Both the position numbers and the translations under genes were made by a program. The notes under the pieces were generated by a model. That model worked only from the letters and a program-made list of their open reading frames with translations, did not search any database and was not told the origin of the DNA. 6,653 nt of DNA, taken from assembly GCA_052143655.1 (NCBI GenBank), contig JBKQSL010000332.1, positions 1-6,653 of the forward strand, read 5' to 3'. Below, in pieces: positions 5,472 through 6,653 of this stretch; position 1 is the first letter of the stretch, and every line of letters begins with the position of its first letter. The stretch is from CAVSUR01 sp052143655 (lineage in GTDB: Bacteria > Actinomycetota > Actinomycetes > Streptosporangiales > Streptosporangiaceae).

Positions 5472-6536
5472 ATGACCGGCCCTGGTCAGCCGCCGCAGCG
5501 CGGCTTCACGATGCCCCGTCCGGGCGGCGGCCCGGGCGGGGCGGGCGCCGCCGGGCCGGCCCCCGGCCAGCCCGCGCCCGATGCCGGCCCGGCGGACTCC
5601 GGCGGCGAGCAGGAAGTGCTCGCCCCGGACGCCGTCGTCGAGCTGGCCGGCGAGCAGCAGGCCCAGCGCATCTCCGAGATGCTCGACCGGCTGGACCGCG
5701 AGTTCATCGGCCTGGCCCCGGTGAAGGCCCGGGTCCGGGAGATCGCCGCGCTGCTGCTGATCGACCGGTTGCGGCAGCGGTACGGGCTGGCCTCGTCGCG
5801 GCCCAGCCTGCACATGTGCTTCACGGGCAGCCCCGGCACCGGCAAGACCACGGTGGCCAGCCGGATGGGCGATCTGCTCAGGGAACTGGGCTACCTGCGC
5901 AAGGGCCAGCTGGTCAGCGTGACCCGCGACGACCTGGTCGGCCAGTACGTCGGCCACACCGCGCCCAAGACCAAGGAAGTGCTCAAGCGCGCCATGGGCG
6001 GGGTGCTGTTCATCGACGAGGCCTACTACCTGTACCGGCCGGAGAACGAGCGGGACTACGGCCAGGAGTCGATCGAGATCCTGCTGCAGTACATGGAGAA
6101 CTACCGGGAGGACCTGGTGGTGATCCTGGCCGGCTATGCCGACCGGATGGACGCCTTCTTCCGCTCCAACCCTGGGATGGCCTCGCGGATCGCGCACAAC
6201 ATCGAGTTCCCCGACTTCAGCCTGGACGAGCTGATCCAGATCGCCGAGCTGATGCTGGAGCGGGAGAAGTACCGGTTCTCCCCCGCCGCCGAGACCGCGT
6301 TCCGCGAGTATGTCGCGCTGCGCATGCACCAGCCGAGGTTCGCCAACGCCCGGTCCATGCGCAACGCCATCGACCGGATGCGGCTGCGCCAGGCGCGGCG
6401 GCTGGTGGCCGCCGGCGGCGCGCTGCGGATGGACGACCTGATGCTGATCAGCGAGGAGGACGTGCGGGCCAGCCGGGTGTTCAGCACCACGGCAGAGGAC
6501 GGCGACCAGGCCGGGCTCGCGCCCGGCGCGCGCTGA
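5472..6536 (+). CDS. cbbX: CbbX, AAA+ red-type RuBisCO activase
   Basis: A 354-residue AAA+ ATPase. Visible elements are Walker A GSPGTGKT (119-126), the pore-loop segment QYVGHTAPKTKEVLKRAMGG (158-177), Walker B VLFIDEAYYLY (178-188), sensor-1 region VILAGYADRM (217-226), probable arginine finger Arg239 in SNPGMASRI, and the sensor-2 region ANARSMRNAIDR (291-302). In Rhodobacter, CbbX is switched on by ribulose 1,5-bisphosphate and ATP and releases inhibitory sugar phosphates by transiently pulling the CbbL C-terminus through its pore. The core matches from about residue 60 onward. Residues 1-50 are an added Gly/Pro/Ala-rich stretch that is low in complexity and probably disordered, making it longer than the roughly 310-residue Rhodobacter protein. 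No good Shine-Dalgarno precedes the ATG, which lies three bases after the cbbS stop, so translation is probably coupled. A later start (Met14, or GTG at residue 49) cannot be excluded but has no better ribosome-binding site. Confidence 0.96.
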   Translation: MTGPGQPPQRGFTMPRPGGGPGGAGAAGPAPGQPAPDAGPADSGGEQEVLAPDAVVELAGEQQAQRISEMLDRLDREFIGLAPVKARVREIAALLLIDRLRQRYGLASSRPSLHMCFTGSPGTGKTTVASRMGDLLRELGYLRKGQLVSVTRDDLVGQYVGHTAPKTKEVLKRAMGGVLFIDEAYYLYRPENERDYGQESIEILLQYMENYREDLVVILAGYADRMDAFFRSNPGMASRIAHNIEFPDFSLDELIQIAELMLEREKYRFSPAAETAFREYVALRMHQPRFANARSMRNAIDRMRLRQARRLVAAGGALRMDDLMLISEEDVRASRVFSTTAEDGDQAGLAPGAR

Positions 6537-6575
6537 CCAGGCCTGCTGGACTGCCGGACGGCGAAGGGAAAGAGC

Positions 6576-6607
6576 GGCCAGTCCCTCCTCGGGCCAGCCA
6601 CTGGTCC
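6576..6607 (+). terminator. Weak hairpin downstream of cbbX, possible terminator
   Basis: GGCCAGT (6576-6582) pairs with ACTGG-T-CC (6600-6607), seven base pairs with one bulged T. CCC and GGG inside the loop (6583-6593) can add pairs. It lies about 40 bases past the cbbX stop and has no T-tract. It is much weaker than the hairpin after the SseB gene, so the cbb transcript may continue to the right. The remaining bases (6537-6653) contain no coding sequence that can be supported. Confidence 0.3.
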
Positions 6608-6653
6608 GGGTGCCTCGTGACGCAAGAACGGGCCGTCGGCGGCCGATCATGGC

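Noticed and set aside
4953..6650. 565-codon minus-strand open frame opposite cbbS and cbbX
   Set aside because: Same reason: it mirrors two clearly identified genes and shows no protein family features.
6649..6653. Possible start codon of a further gene at the right edge
   Set aside because: Only an ATG and two more bases are present, with no Shine-Dalgarno before it; not enough to call.
1..6653. CRISPR array, tRNA/rRNA, transposon ends, carboxysome genes
   Set aside because: No spaced repeats, tRNA-like cloverleaf, transposase or shell-protein motifs were recognised on either strand.

Overview
The window is GC-rich throughout (roughly 70% by eye) and reads as an actinobacterial chromosome segment. 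Two gene families support this: an acVLRF1-type release factor, a family named for Actinobacteria and Chloroflexi, and an SseB-like protein of the type common in Actinobacteria. The genus cannot be named from the sequence alone.

Layout. Positions 1-667 (minus strand, running off the left edge) encode an acVLRF1-family peptidyl-tRNA hydrolase. A 126-base divergent gap separates it from a plus-strand SseB-family gene (794-1582), which ends in a strong GC hairpin (1590-1628). After about 210 gene-free bases comes a plus-strand block: a LysR-type regulator (1837-2763, probably CbbR), an RraA-family protein (2839-3465), RuBisCO large subunit cbbL (3569-5005), small subunit cbbS (5028-5468) and the AAA+ RuBisCO activase cbbX (5472-6536). 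The last 117 bases hold no gene that can be supported.

How the genes work together. cbbL and cbbS encode a red-type form I RuBisCO (form IC/IE-like) with all the principal catalytic residues present. CbbX is the matching red-type activase, which remodels inhibited RuBisCO by pulling on the CbbL C-terminus. The LysR protein probably controls the block in response to metabolites. The unusual member is the RraA-family protein between regulator and RuBisCO; this superfamily contains divalent-metal aldolases and decarboxylases of 2-oxo acids, and its role here is unknown. No phosphoribulokinase, carboxysome or other Calvin-cycle gene lies in the window, so autotrophy is suggested but not shown.

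Regulatory structure. The 103 bases before cbbL contain an AT-rich island (43% GC over 3441-3510) that probably holds the cbbLSX promoter. It is followed by a 14-bp stem-loop (3519-3554) ending two bases before the cbbL Shine-Dalgarno. The stem-loop and the RraA gene are the two most interesting unexplained elements.
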